Shown: in pieces, positions 49,286 through 61,261 of the stretch
Layout of the letters: every line of letters starts with the position of its first letter
How positions within the stretch are numbered: the stretch's first letter is position 1
Assembly (NCBI GenBank): GCA_022559845.1
Contig: CM040120.1
Location: 305,572,740 to 305,636,739, forward strand
Length of the DNA stretch: 64,000 nucleotides
Direction: 5' to 3'
Source: Amorphophallus konjac
Taxonomy: Eukaryota > Streptophyta > Magnoliopsida > Alismatales > Araceae
Notes under the pieces: model-generated
Databases searched by the model: none
What the model was told of the DNA's origin: nothing
The model's input: the letters and a program-made list of their open reading frames with translations, nothing else
Program-made: the position numbers and the translations under genes

Positions 49286-49625
49286 CCACACTCTAACCAG
49301 AGTGTGGCTTACCGCTGCCAAACAGCTTGAAACCGCTAGGCGTCACAGCTTGCCTACAAACGCTGCCTAACAGCTTCAACCAGAGGAACACACTCCTCTC
49401 TTCTTCCAACCCGGAAGGAACCACTAGTGACACCAAGTCACTAGCAACTAGAGACCCAAGTCTCTCTTCCTCCAAACCAGAGGGAAACCACAAGCGACAC
49501 CCAGTCACTTGCTAACCGAAGGACCAATCCTCCCTTCCTCCAACCTGGAGGGAACCTAGTGGCACCCAGTCACTAGCAACCAGAGACCCAAGTCTCTCTT
49601 CTCCTGAGTCCACAGGAGGAACCCG
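49286..49625 (-). repeat. hairpin cluster in U5 of Sirevirus-like 5' LTR
   Basis: Counterpart of 18724-19065. The leading CCACACTCT/AGAGTGTGG stem (49286-49307) is unchanged. The GGAGGA stem has become GAAGGA here, one of few differences from the 3' copy. Confidence 0.75.
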
Positions 49626-50379
49626 AAGTCAATCTAAGTATCGGAAGAACAAAGTAAAATCAGAAAATGAACAAAGGAGAATGCAAATGAAGGAAAGAAA
49701 AATGTAGCTCCAACTGGAGCAGGACTATTCAGGATTTGATCCTGGAACAATGACTACAGATCTTCACATTAAGAACCGGCCGCTTCGATCTCGACCTCTC
49801 TTCTTAGCTCTCTCTCATTCTCTCTTCACTTCTCAGCTCTCTCGCTCTTTCTTCACTTCCTTTTTCTTCTTCTGCTGCTGGCTCTCGTACACTTCTCTCT
49901 GGCTACTCTATACTTACTTCTCTATTTTCATTGTTTTTCTATCTCTTCACCGATCCTCTCTCTCTATTTTTTCTCGATCTCACGAACTCTTATTTTCTTC
50001 TACTCTGCTGGCTCTCGTACTCTTCTCTCTGGCTGCACTCAGATGTCTTCTATTCAGCGTTACTCCCTTTGCGTAGAAGAAAAGTCTTATATAAGGCTTC
50101 GGTCTGGGACCCACTAGCTCACACCATAGGCGTGTGGAGAGAATATTCATGCCATGAAGCTTCAGGAATCTTTCAACCACGTGTCAGAATCTCCATCGTT
50201 TAGCTATCCACGTGGCAACTTCTTAGCATAGTGATCAGCCTTGGATCAAGTGCCCGTTGTTTGTTCTACTTATATCACGTGCTCCTGTTTTTCTGATCCT
50301 CGTAAGTAAGGTACTCAGGTGCACATAAGATGCTCGAACCATGGTTTTCCTCAATTGATCACCTACGTGCTTAAGTTCC

Positions 50380-51320
50380 ATATGGATGCACCGACTTAGT
50401 TTGCTGTCCTGAGGAGTGTTTGCATTGAGTTGCTTTACACGTTGCACCGAGCTTGTTCTCTAGAAACCAGACATAGCACCGAACGGGTCGTGCTGGCGAA
50501 GGCATTGCACCGACTTGCTAGAGCAGTCGTGCTGACAAAGACATTGCTTTGACTTGCTCGTGCAAAAAAGGGATGCTTCGACTTTGAAGTTCATTCACAT
50601 GAAAATCTTAGCTTGCACTGACTCGAATGCACGAAGTGCACCTTGCACCGAGTTCAATCTTGCACATTGCTAGGAATGCACCGTCTCTAAACACCACAGC
50701 TCAGTCTTGCACTGACCTAGTTAGCGTGCAATACAAATGTTGCATCGACAGCAAGTCAGGACATGTATCAACTCACAATATGCATCATGCAACCATGCAT
50801 TGACTCAATATGATCTAAACATAGACATGCACTTACTTGGTGCGTGCAAAACATAACCTGCACCGAGGTAAGATATGCAGTCTAAGCAAGCTTGCACCGA
50901 GTAGCCTAAGGAGAGTGCATGGACTAAATGATGCATAGACTTACTACGTTGTGCAATAGTGATGTACACCGACTTTAACCGATGCACAGACCTAAATGTA
51001 ATGCAAGACAAGGCTTGCACCAACTCAGTTATGCACTGAGGCAACGAGTGTGCTGACTATATGATGCATGCTTACAAAAATATTACACCGACTTCTACAG
51101 TGGTGTGCACGGACTAAGATGCACAGACCTAAATGCTCATGAACAGTGGCATTGCACCGACTTAGCTGTGCAGTCTAACTAAGATGTGCGTGAACTTTGG
51201 CTTTAGACAAATGACCCTGCACAGACTTAAACACCGAAGAGTATTGACTTAGCCTGCTGAACCATGAGAATGCACCGACATAATGTGCTGAACGTAAGTG
51301 AATGCATTGACCTTGAACTG
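50380..51320 (-). repeat. TGCACCGACT motif cluster in U3 of 5' LTR
   Basis: Examples near 50386, 50440, 50505, 50643, 50858, 50893, 51086, 51151 and 51272. Spacing is irregular (about 35-120 bp). Located upstream of the TATA box, so a DNA-level regulatory role is more likely than an RNA one. Confidence 0.7.
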
Positions 51321-51455
51321 TTCGATGAAATGCCATGCACTCTGATGAAGTTGTACGCAATATAACATGCAAAGACAAGATGCTCATTCAATCTTTCATG
51401 CAAACACAGTGTGACTTATAGTGTTTGCTATCATCAAAACCACAGGGGCACAACA

Positions 51456-52625
51456 GTATGTACTCTCCTTGAGACTCCTGCGTGGCTGTCTCCCTGTGGA
51501 TGAAGTCATTGCAGCTTGTGGCGTCCCTCTCTGTTCAAGATGCAGCTGCTGCTCTGCCCCTCAAGCTGAGAACTGTCTCCACCTTTTCTTTCAAGGCAAC
51601 ATAGCAAGAGAGGTGTGGTCTGGTCTATATACCTTCTTGCGCTTCCACAACTCCACGGCAACCACTACAAGCCCGGTGATCTTCGAGTACTTGAGCAGTC
51701 TTCACCTCAGCTCCATGCCTGGAAGTCTAGCAAGATGCCTTTTCATGGGAACGCTGTGGGAAATCTGGTTAAGCAGGAACAAGGCGCGCTTTGAGGGGTA
51801 GCAAATGAATCCCAGGCATATCCTCAGCCGAGTAATCCTAACTATCCGCTCCATCACGCACGTCCACACCTTCAAAGGGAGAAGCCTCATTGCATCCCAA
51901 CGCCATCTACTACAGTCCTAGGGCATCAATCTTTTGGTGCCATAGCCATCCCCGCCAAGACTTATTCGGTGGTTCCCGCCTCCCTCCGGCCAGCTTAAAC
52001 TCAATGTCCATGGCGTATTCAAATGCGGGATGGGCCTTGCGGGGGGTGGTGGCGCATTGCGGGACTCTTATGGACTACTGATCTTTGACTTTGTGACTAC
52101 ATACCCTCTTGTTTACTCCAGCCTTGAGGCGGAAGCACTCGCCCTTCGTGATGGACTCTCCTGCTGCAGGGATCGCGGCTTCCACTCTGTCCAAGTTGAG
52201 ACGGACTCTCTCGTGCTCGCTCAGGTTGCCAACGGTCGCTTCAAGTGCCCCTGGAGACTGAACATTCTCATGTGCCAAGTGGAGGAGCTGTTGAGGTCTA
52301 TGCAAGTCTCGATTGCCCATATATTCCGAGAAGCGAATCAAGTTGCGGATATGTTGGCTGGCCTGGGCTATTTTTTGCCATCAATTTCTACTTGGATTTC
52401 TTGGGCGGACCTACCCACTGTTGTTAAAGGCCCCTATCGCTTTGATAGGATTGGCCTCCCCTCGTTCCATCCTTGATGTATCTTGTACTCCTCCTTTTTG
52501 ATATTATGAATGAAAATCTCCCTGTTTGGCAGTCGGGGTGGAGCGCTCCTTCCCTATATAGGGTTGATCGCTCCCCCTTGTCCTGTCGTCCAGGCATTTA
52601 CTGGAGTTAAAAAATAAATAGAGAA
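51456..52625 (+). pseudogene. L1-type LINE, 3' portion (zf-RVT and RNase H)
   Basis: Continues the LINE cut at 18358. The zinc-finger RVT motif (CGVPLCSRCSCC, ENCLHLFFQ, WLSRNKARFEG in close form) runs to about 51800 and ends in TAG. RNase H follows from about 51990 (QLKLNVHGVFK, where Asp is expected in place of His), then SSLEAEALALRDGL, VETDSLVLAQV and FREANQVADMLAG. The TAA/TGA near 52474 ends the protein and a short 3' region closes with an A-rich GTTAAAAAATAAAT tail near 52606-52619. Several stops in the middle show decay. Confidence 0.88.
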
Positions 52626-54219
52626 GAGCAGGGGAGGGAGAAGGATGGAGGTCATAGTAGGAGATCTGAGAGACGTGTAGATCCTCCGGACGAGTGCTCG
52701 CCGTTCCCAGTGGTCACTCGGAGAGTGCTCGCTGAGTGGTATGGTTGTGAGGGAGGGGTTCTCTCTCAGGGCATAGACTGGCGCGACCTCTCTTTCACTG
52801 TACCAAGACTAGTAGCTCTATTCTTTGTATGTAGCTTTTGGCAGAAAATCCACCATCCCTTTCTCTTCTCTGTCAAGGTCCCTTTTATAGGGGGTTGTCC
52901 TGGTGTCGAAGGCCAGTCTCTTAATAAAGAAGGGATTAAGTAGTGGAGTAACGTTCCCCACGATCGTCGCGGGAGTTTCCCGTTGAGGGGCGATTACTCC
53001 GGAGTTGGCCGATCCCTAGGTGAGTCTTATGGCACTCACGGGGCGTGCTCGCCTGTTATGGGGTCGAAGCCAGCGTCGTGGGGGGTAACGGTTGGTCGCC
53101 GAAGGGTCATCCGGCGGTCATCGCGCCTGGGCCATTTCCCTTTTTACACTGTAGAATCCGATGCCGAGTCGAAGTGGGCCGTGCCCTTATGGGCTGTGGT
53201 TGTCGGGCTCCCTTGGGTGCATTGTAGACCGTCAGTCGATTTGGGCTCGTCGTTGACGGGCCGGTTATGGACCGAGCCATATCTGCCCTCCTCACTACCT
53301 ATTAAATAGAATAATCTCTCTCTCTCTACTCTCACCTCCCCATTGGAGAGAGTGCCAACATTAGAGGCGGAAACACCTCTCTAGCACCCTCCTTCTCTCT
53401 CTCTCTCTCCCGACCCCTCTTTGCTTGCACCCCCCTTGGGGGGAGCATCGACATTGGAAGAGAAAAGCACTCGACACCTCTCTTTCTCTCCACCATCCCC
53501 TCCACCTAGCCGCCACCCAAGTCCCTAACTCTGCCTGTGGCCATCTTGCCCGTTGTCTCAAAAACCCCTTGTCATGCATCTATGCATCGTCAGTTCCTAT
53601 CACCGTGGATGCACTAGTCTCCTGCTTCAACCTCTGTCCCCACAACGGTAGCAATGGCAACCCCTAGTCGTGCTGCCTCATACTTGACGCGGCGTCTCGT
53701 GGGAGATCAATGGCACATACGATGATGTAGGTTTCGTGTCCTCAATCTCTCCTATCAATAGGTTGTCGGAGATCGAGAACACCAACTGCAGGTGACCTCT
53801 AGCCCATGTTTACGACCATTACTCTATCTTTTACTACTATTGGACCCAAGGAATCGTGTTTCCCTCTCTCTCTCTCTCTTACTCTCCCTCTTTCTCTCTT
53901 ATATAACTAAGAGCTAATTTGATCTTTTTCTACACTTGGATAAAGCTACTGATACATGGGTTAACATTTTTCTTGATCGTGCGTTACGGAGGGAACGTTA
54001 GGCACTTTGTAATGGAACGAAGAAGATTTAGGGGGGCACTTAAAAAAATAGATGCATTATGAAGATTTGTATAAAATTATGAAATTTTTTTGGGGCTTAA
54101 AAATTAAAAATATCTTTTGAAAAGACTGGAGTTGATTCAGTCAGTCATATATGGATACTCTATAAGGTTATTTTATCATCTGATTTGTTGTGGAATTACT
54201 AGTTTACCACAACTGGGTG
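52626..54219. other. intergenic, no gene seen
   Basis: Begins with the possible LINE target duplication GAGCAGGG. It holds CT-rich microsatellite tracts near 53312, 53395 and 53865, and a TTTTATAGGGGG near 52873 that resembles an LTR promoter. LTR borders were not found. The last part contains the second copy of the dispersed repeat. Confidence 0.45.
54000..54110 (-). repeat. dispersed AT-rich repeat, copy 2 (inverted)
   Basis: Its reverse complement aligns in order with 15085-15195 (TTTTTAAGCCCCAAAAAAA, CATCTATTT, AAGTGCCCCC). The two copies lie in opposite orientation on either side of the LINE nest. Confidence 0.4.
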
Positions 54220-54541
54220 GTTGTAGTCAGGGTTTGCCGACCCGCCCTACCCGATCTCGACGCGGGACGGGTCGGGTCGGGCGGGTCGCCCAGCGACCCG
54301 GTCCGCTCTCTCGACAAGTCACGCGATTTTTTGATTTTTTTAAAATTTAAAATTAAGTTTTTAAAAAAATAAAATTATAATAAAGTTTTATTTAAAGATT
54401 AAATGTTATATACATTTAATAATATTAGAATGTAGAGTTAATTTTTTATGATAATAGATCCATATTAAATTACACATAATTAATTATATAAAATTAACAT
54501 ATTACACCTCTTAATTAAACATTCAATGCTAACAGATAAAA

Positions 54542-55740
54542 CCAAATTGGAGATGAACCCAAATTGGAGATGCACCCTCAGTGTTCACAACTGATGGAGA
54601 TGAACCCAAATTGGAGTCGTATATGGTCTCAATGGATTCCAACCAAAATATCAGTTCATATCTGGAAGGTCTATTTCAACTGTCTGCACACAGATCAGAA
54701 TATTCAAACTTCTGGAATCCCTATATGCTCTAAATGCAGATGCTGTCAGGAACATTTTAAAGAGAACATTGACCACTCATTCACTAAGAGTGATTGGGCA
54801 GTGGCCCTTTAGTCCTTCTTTCAATCTAAAGGATTGGAGATTGGGGGTAACACAACTAGAGGTTTAATCACAAAAGCAATACATATTGCCACATGTAAAT
54901 CTCTATTTGGCCTCTTCACTATTGTTGCGATTGGATACAACCTATGGGAAATATGGACTATTAGAAATACTGTCATTCATGAGGATAAAACCTTAAAGCC
55001 ACAGAACATGATCCACAGAATCCTTTCACAGGTCAAGCAAACTCTCATGCTTTCCAAGCTCCAGGAAGACAACCATGCAAGGAAGATAACTATGTCTGCT
55101 TGTGGTATCCAATTCTCTACTAGCAATGGGCCAAGGATTAAACTCATTAAATGGCTTCCCCCCCATGGCCGTATTTAAAATTGAACACGGATGGTGCTTC
55201 TAAGCAATCTACAACTTCGGGTGGTGGTAGAGTAATAAGGGATTTTCATGGTTCCATTATCTTTGCTTATTCTCATTTCTATGATCAAGCTAGCAGCATG
55301 ATGGCTGAAGCTAGGACACTCATGGATGGTCTCAAATATTTAAGAACTATCACATCCCAGCCGACCCAAATTGAATGTGATTCGTAGGTTCTGGTCCAAG
55401 TAATCAACAAGAAGATACCATGCCCTTGGGAGATTCTCCTATATGTGAGGCAAAATTGGATCCTTCTTTCAACAAATGATTCAATTATTCATATCTTTCG
55501 TGAGGCGAATAAGGTGGCAGATTCTTTGGCTAATTTAGCATGCAATACAAAATGTAATATCTTTTTTTCTTCTCAGCAGCAACTTCCCAGGCATGTTAAA
55601 GGTGGTGCCCGTTTGGATAAGCTAGGCATGCCTAGCATCCGATTGATGTAATCCTTTTATATCGTTCATTATTAATAAAATTCCCCTCCTAGATGTGCAT
55701 TGGACCTCCCAATGTACCTAGGCAAGGTTTTTGATAAAAA
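54542..55740 (+). mobile_element. 5'-truncated L1-type LINE inside the hAT
   Basis: About 1.2 kb with a perfect 17-bp duplication AATGCTAACAGATAAAA (54525-54541 and 55741-55757). It carries only the zinc-finger RVT part (IPICSKCRCCQEHF) and an RNase H domain (LKLNTDGASK, MMAEARTLMDG, IECDS, FREANKVADSLA), with stops at 54810 and 55385 and a frame change between. The A-rich end TTTTTGATAAAAA fits plant LINEs. The perfect duplication suggests it is younger than LINE 1. Confidence 0.93.
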
Positions 55741-55757
55741 AATGCTAACAGATAAAA

Positions 55758-56019
55758 AAAATTCACTAAATATGTTAAAGTAAACATAGACATAATAATG
55801 ACATCATTTAACTCCAGTCATGAAGTATAAAATATAAAACTCACTCATCTGAGTCATCTGTGAATCCCGAATCCCAATCAGAATCAGATACATGAGACTG
55901 ATGACCCGTATAATCTAACTCTATCCTAGTGAGTGGAGGTACATGTAGGGGAAACTGAAAATATGTAACCATCTACACAAATGATGGGTCATGTCCAGCG
56001 GTGGAGGGTACATGAAAAT
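55758..56019. other. hAT 3' region, no domain recognised
   Basis: AT-rich, between the LINE and the end of the transposase coding region. May contain the transposase 3' untranslated region. Confidence 0.4.
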
Positions 56020-59000
56020 CTCTAAAAAAAAGTCCTCACTACATCTATACATTCAATTCTATCATGTGCTACTGGTGCGACTGGTGCTGGTGCTGGTGCT
56101 GCTCGAACTTTGGACGCGGAGGAAGATCCTGCTCCGCCCTATGCTAGTGGTGGGGGTACCCTAGATGTAGAAGAGGATGTCCCGCCTCTTCTATGAGAAA
56201 CATATCCCTCCCGTAACTCTGTCAGAAAGTAATGTCGGACATCCCCAGGAACTTGGTCGCATGCACGTCAATCGCGTCCCACTCCTGCAAGGTGCTCTGC
56301 AAATCTGTGTATGCCGGTGACGCGATGTCCGCACTATCTATAGTGCACATGTCGATCACCCTCAACAGTGTAACCATGCTCCTACGCAGGGTGACGTCAT
56401 TCGTCCATGACGACCTACAAATGTTGTAAAATTTTAGATTAGTAACTTCAATGACAAGTACAAAACTCAAGATATGAAGAAATTTACAATGAATTATTAG
56501 TTACTTATAAATATAAACAAATGATACATACTCCTAATCATATGGGCCCAAACTGGGCCAGCGCCCATCTCCAAACAATCTGACATTAAATGTGGTCCGC
56601 AGATAGGACAGATAGTCTCCATAACGCATCGAACCTGCATAGTTCTCCTAGTACATGCGTACGTAGTATTCAAATTGCTGCAAACCTTATGCGTACATGA
56701 CCGGCGGTGGTGCAGCTGATGGCTGATCGTATCCTTCGGTATATTGCGGCATTGAAGCATGGGCATGAGGATATGGATACGATGGGAAGAATGAACTACT
56801 GCTATCTGAATCACCATGATACATTGACTGCTGCGGCCATGACCGTCCATACTCGCTTGCATATCCCTGAGAGTCATGTGTGCTCATCCTCTCAAAATCA
56901 GATAGCATGCCTTGATAGCTGGTACTGTCTGTAACAAAACTTCCATAGTAGGGATCCCAATGATCATCTGCCCACTTAATCCCTGGCGGTGGAGCACCGT
57001 GGTCCTCATCTTACGTGGCATGTGTGAAGTGCTGCTCCTCTGTCCATGCGGCATGTTCGTGGCGCCTATGACCTCTACCTTGACCACTGCTATACTCTCT
57101 ACCACCAGCACTAGTATCCCCACGATGACTCCGTTGACCACCTTGAGAACCGCCACCTCCATGGGAGGAAGACCCTATCGATGTACTATCATCATCGGAG
57201 TCATAACTCCCACTGATGCAGGGCTCAATAGAGGGCTCAGGAGTGTCGTCATCTGCATTAGGATCTAATGTCTCCAAGTCTACAATATCTATCGGATTTA
57301 ATGGTGGTTGCGTGTCCTTCTTGCTTTTGAATAATGTGGTCCATGATGATTTTTTCTTCTGTGGAGCAAGCGGCGGCTTATCTGCTACATGTTGTGTCCC
57401 TCTTGATGTCTGAGAAGCGGATGCCTTGTTAGATAATCATTCAATTTACTTTGTACTGTGTAAGACTATACGTATACCTGAGACGACTGACTAGGTGCCT
57501 TAGATGTTGAGCGTCGTAGCGCAGCAGACTGAGATGGTTGTTTGGATGCTATAGAAGGCTACATAATTGAAAGGGTAATATAATCAATTACCAATGAAAT
57601 ACAGCATATGAATGTACATATGGCAATATAATTTCACCTCTCTAAATGACGAACTCCCCCTAGCCTCTCTAGAAGTGGATAACCTTCTAGGTTCCGTAGA
57701 TATTGAATGTTGCGGTGCAGTAACTCAGGACCACTGTTCATTTGCCAGCTCGACCTGCAATATATTTCTTACATCATCATACATATATATATGCCTACGC
57801 TCCCTAATCAAATATGCGATTCGATTTGTATATATTATTTCACCTGAGCTGGCGGTGGACGCTCAATTGTTGGAGATTGCATCAATCGCTCCCATGCTAT
57901 ATCATCGTATGCATACGATGTGTCTCCACCCCCAATGACGAGGTCTTCATCCAAATTAACTTCCTCGTCACGTCCCGTTGCTGACTCGTCACCACCCATC
58001 TGCACATGGATGTCATCTCCCTCCCCCACTGCCTGTTGTACAGCTGCTGCGAGAAAAGTATTAGGTCGTGATGTCTCGCTTGGTTCTTCACCCTCCTCGT
58101 CAAGTTCTACCTCACCATGCTCGATTGTGGCTCTTGTAACCCATAAAATCATAGGGTCATCATCGTCTCGCAAGTACACATCATCTATTGGGTCGTAATC
58201 TCCATCTCCTCTCCTTGTATCCATCTGCACATGCCGAACCTTCAGCTTCATGTTGTAATGAACATACACCATTTTGTCCAGCCTGTGGTGTGTTAGCCTA
58301 TTCCTCAGCTTAGTATGTAAGAATGAGAATGTCGACCAATTCCGCTCACACCCACTCGACGAGGATGTTTGTGATAGAACTCTCATTACGATCTTCCTTA
58401 ATGTCGGTGCACTTGTGCCGTAATTTAGCCACCACTCAACTGTGATTAAGGCAGATGACGTACAATATAATAATTAGATGCAAAAATTACTTGTTGAGCT
58501 ATACAATGTGCATTGTGAAGATACATTACCTGCAACGAGTCTGTCATTGCTGGCCACGGCATTAGGTGTCGCAAATGAACCAATTGCCTCTCTAAATGTT
58601 TTCATCTGCATTATCGGAAAAAATAAGTGCATATTTCATTTCATATTCTCACTGGTGAAATATCCAAGTATACCTCATTTAACGCATCAGCAACATCTGT
58701 TGGCATGCGAGACAATCTGTCTACCACAATGTTGACCGATTCTATCAATGTATCGTCATAAGCAAGGCCCCGAGCATATTGAAAGACCGGATGCAGGTAG
58801 TACGCTACAATCACAAGACAGTCCAAAATATTAGTATCAGCTAGAGATCGCGGCTCATTTATTGCTAGAGAATGTAAGTGTTTACCTGCCATGTAAAGAT
58901 CGCGGCTCATTTGCCTATCCCATCTGTCCTCTAGAATCTCTAAGATGGTGGGTCCATATTTCTTGGACGTTGTAAGAATCTTCCGCTTTGCAGCTTCAAT

Positions 59001-60611
59001 TTTACTATACACCAACCCCATGGTTGGTACTCTATCCCTATCCACACATCACAGTATCTCATACAGTGGCTTTATCAATGATACTAATATCTTCACTCTA
59101 TCCCAAAAATTACTGGTGTTGACAATCCCCTCGACCTCCCCTCCTTCAAGTGAAGTAGCAAAAGAGGAACTCAGCCAAGTCTCACCCCTAAACATTTGCT
59201 TCAACCCATCATTGTGCTTTAGAAGGCTCTGCAATGCGATGTAGTTGGTGGCAAATCATGTGATGCCAGGCCTCAACAGTTCACCGCCACAATGCTCTCT
59301 CATCCATGCCAATACAAGTGTGTGGTTGTAGATATATTTCATGATTTTTTGTGCCACCTCGACCACAGATTTGACTACATGAAGCTGGCCAATCTCATTC
59401 AGCATCAAATCTACACAGTGTGCTGCACAGGGGGTCCAGAAAATGGGTCGTATGCTCCTCATCAGCTCCTCCCCAGCCTTCTTATAGTTCGAGCCATTGT
59501 CTGTCACCACTCGTATAATGTACTCCCCGATCTCGGTCACCACTTGTTCCATCAATGACAAAATATATTGGTGACTGTGGACTTGACCAGACGCATCCAC
59601 TGATTTGTGAAAGAAAACCTGTCTATCACAATAAACAAGGAAGTTGATCAGGCTAATTTTCATGGTACCTGACCATCCATCACACATCATTGTGACTCCG
59701 TACTTTGTCCATTTCTATTTGAATGAGTCAATATAACTCTTGATCTCAGCAACTTGTTCATCAAGATATATGCCGGCCAACTCTCTCACTGTAGGTGGTT
59801 GCACGTGTAACCCAAGAACTTGTGCTTCCTCAAATATTGACTTATAGTAAGGGCTGTTGGCTGCATTGAAAGACAGATCCAGGTGGTGCCACTATTTTGC
59901 AATGGCCTGACCAAGTTTCCATTTAGGCCCCTTCTGGCCATATGTATCGTCCATCCTTGTTTGCTTGCCATGCTCTCGGGATAGTGCACCAGGCTCCACA
60001 TCTTCAATGTTGATCGATTGTGCCCTTTTTCTTTGTGAACCCGAGTCACCAGTCAAGAAACTCCTTATGCCCCGTGGTTGTCGAGTCATAGATGAACCAC
60101 CACTCCCTGATGCTCCGGTCCTTGCCGCGTCCCGACTTCGCACTCTCGTCTCCTCGGGATGTCTCGCCTCATCCCTGCTCTGACGTACTGCCTCACGAAA
60201 CTCAGCTTCATATGGATCATTCACCGTGACATACACATTAGGCTGGTCAATACGTGCTTCTTGATCTTCGTCACTTGGTGTCCATGCACATTCATCCTCG
60301 TCGCTGCTGCTTGCTCTTCCGCTCACTGCCGCTTCATCTCTTTTCTTCTTTTTTTCCTTTTCTTGCATCTCAGCTCTCTTCTACCGCAGGTGCCTGGCCA
60401 TTGTAAGTTTCACATCTCTAGACACATGGGTACACCCAGCAACCTCAGAGTATCTTGCACCGGCTCCTCCTGCCAAGTGTTTCTTCAACCGAGACACGCC
60501 TCCGCCCCGATGTTCTATTTTAAAGTAGTTGTAACGCCAACAGCTACGGTTGCTATCCAATATAACTCCGTGTGACCATCTAATGTCATTTGGTCGTTCC
60601 CTAGGAGTCAT
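56020..60611 (-). pseudogene. hAT transposase (BED zinc finger, DUF659, hAT dimerisation), broken
   Basis: The first large exon runs from about 60611 to 58675 in one frame. BED-like region WSHGVILD...GGGVSRLKKHLAGG (60590-60480), where the first paired Cys appear as Tyr and Phe. A Glu/Asp/Lys linker follows, then the DUF659 core (MMCDGWSG, FFHKSVDAS, VVTDNGSNY, CAAHCVDLML). Five stops interrupt it without a frame change: 60381, 59892, 59715 (TAG), 59256, 59049 (TGA). Introns are likely at 58674-58606 and 58529 to about 58450. The dimerisation region follows (LRKIVMRVLSQT, SSSGCERNWSTF, KLRNRL), then an acidic tail and further short exons rich in Ser, Gly, Tyr and His towards 56020. Typical of plant DUF659 hATs with long tails. 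Confidence 0.88.
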
Positions 60612-61258
60612 AGAGTGCTTAACTGTATCTCCTAAATTTAAGAAATATAAATTTTAAATGTCACTAAATTTGTGAATGAACTAATATAAAATAAAAATAT
60701 CTTCATTTTATAGTAAATTAATTTTTACGTAGAGCTATCGAATATAATTTGCAAACAAGCCATGTATTAATTTATCAAAAAAAGGAAATTTCATTATTTT
60801 ACGTCTACAAATAACAAATTTAGGTAATAAATGTAATGTACATTGTTTTATACAAATAGCATTTAATGAAAATAATATCATTATTTCTGCAACATGCAAA
60901 ATTATATGTTAAAAAATCTAAAAAATTTTACTACGACATGTTAAACTAAAATCATTATTTATTACATAGTAATTACAATTTACATCTACAAATTTTGTTA
61001 TAACTAAATTTTAATTAAAACAATAAATTTAATTCTACAACATGTAAAAATGAATACATTATTTAATACATCTCTATTAAATCGTATATTTTTTAACAAA
61101 TTAAATTTTATATAGAATCATCTAATACAAACTAAAATTATTTGTAACATAATACAATTAACTGAATTTCATAATACATCAAAAATAAATCTTGAAAAAC
61201 TAACAAAATATAAATTTTTTAACTAATAAAATTCAATTTATTTAAATAAAAAACTCAA
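60612..61258. other. AT-rich hAT 5' region
   Basis: Strongly A+T-rich, no coding motif. Lies immediately upstream of the transposase start, so it may include a first intron or promoter. Confidence 0.5.
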
Positions 61259-61261
61259 TTA

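Larger units (their letters stand above)
18359..51455 (-). mobile_element. Sirevirus-like Ty1/copia element, gag-only, with nested insertions
   Basis: Minus-strand element with 3' LTR at 18359-24064 (2,535 bp once its insert and that insert's duplication are removed) and 5' LTR at 48919-51455 (2,537 bp). A PBS lies at 48905-48916 and polypurine tracts next to the 3' LTR. Flanks GTCTG (18354-18358) and GTATG (51456-51460) differ at one base. The interior without insertions is only about 4.9 kb. It encodes gag but no protease, integrase or RT that I can find, so the copy depends on others. The LTR motif clusters and repeated PPTs match the Sirevirus lineage. Confidence 0.88.
48919..51455 (-). 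repeat. 5' LTR of Sirevirus-like element
   Basis: 2,537 bp, uninterrupted. Minus-strand TATA CTTATATAAG at 50086-50095. Downstream lies a hairpin cluster (49286-49625). Upstream, from about 50380 to 51320, at least a dozen TGCACCGACT-like words are scattered. By eye very similar to the 3' LTR. Confidence 0.93.

Noticed and set aside
54228..54305. GC-rich hairpin as a small-RNA gene
   Set aside because: It lies at the hAT terminus and repeats CGACCC words, as expected for subterminal transposase-binding repeats.
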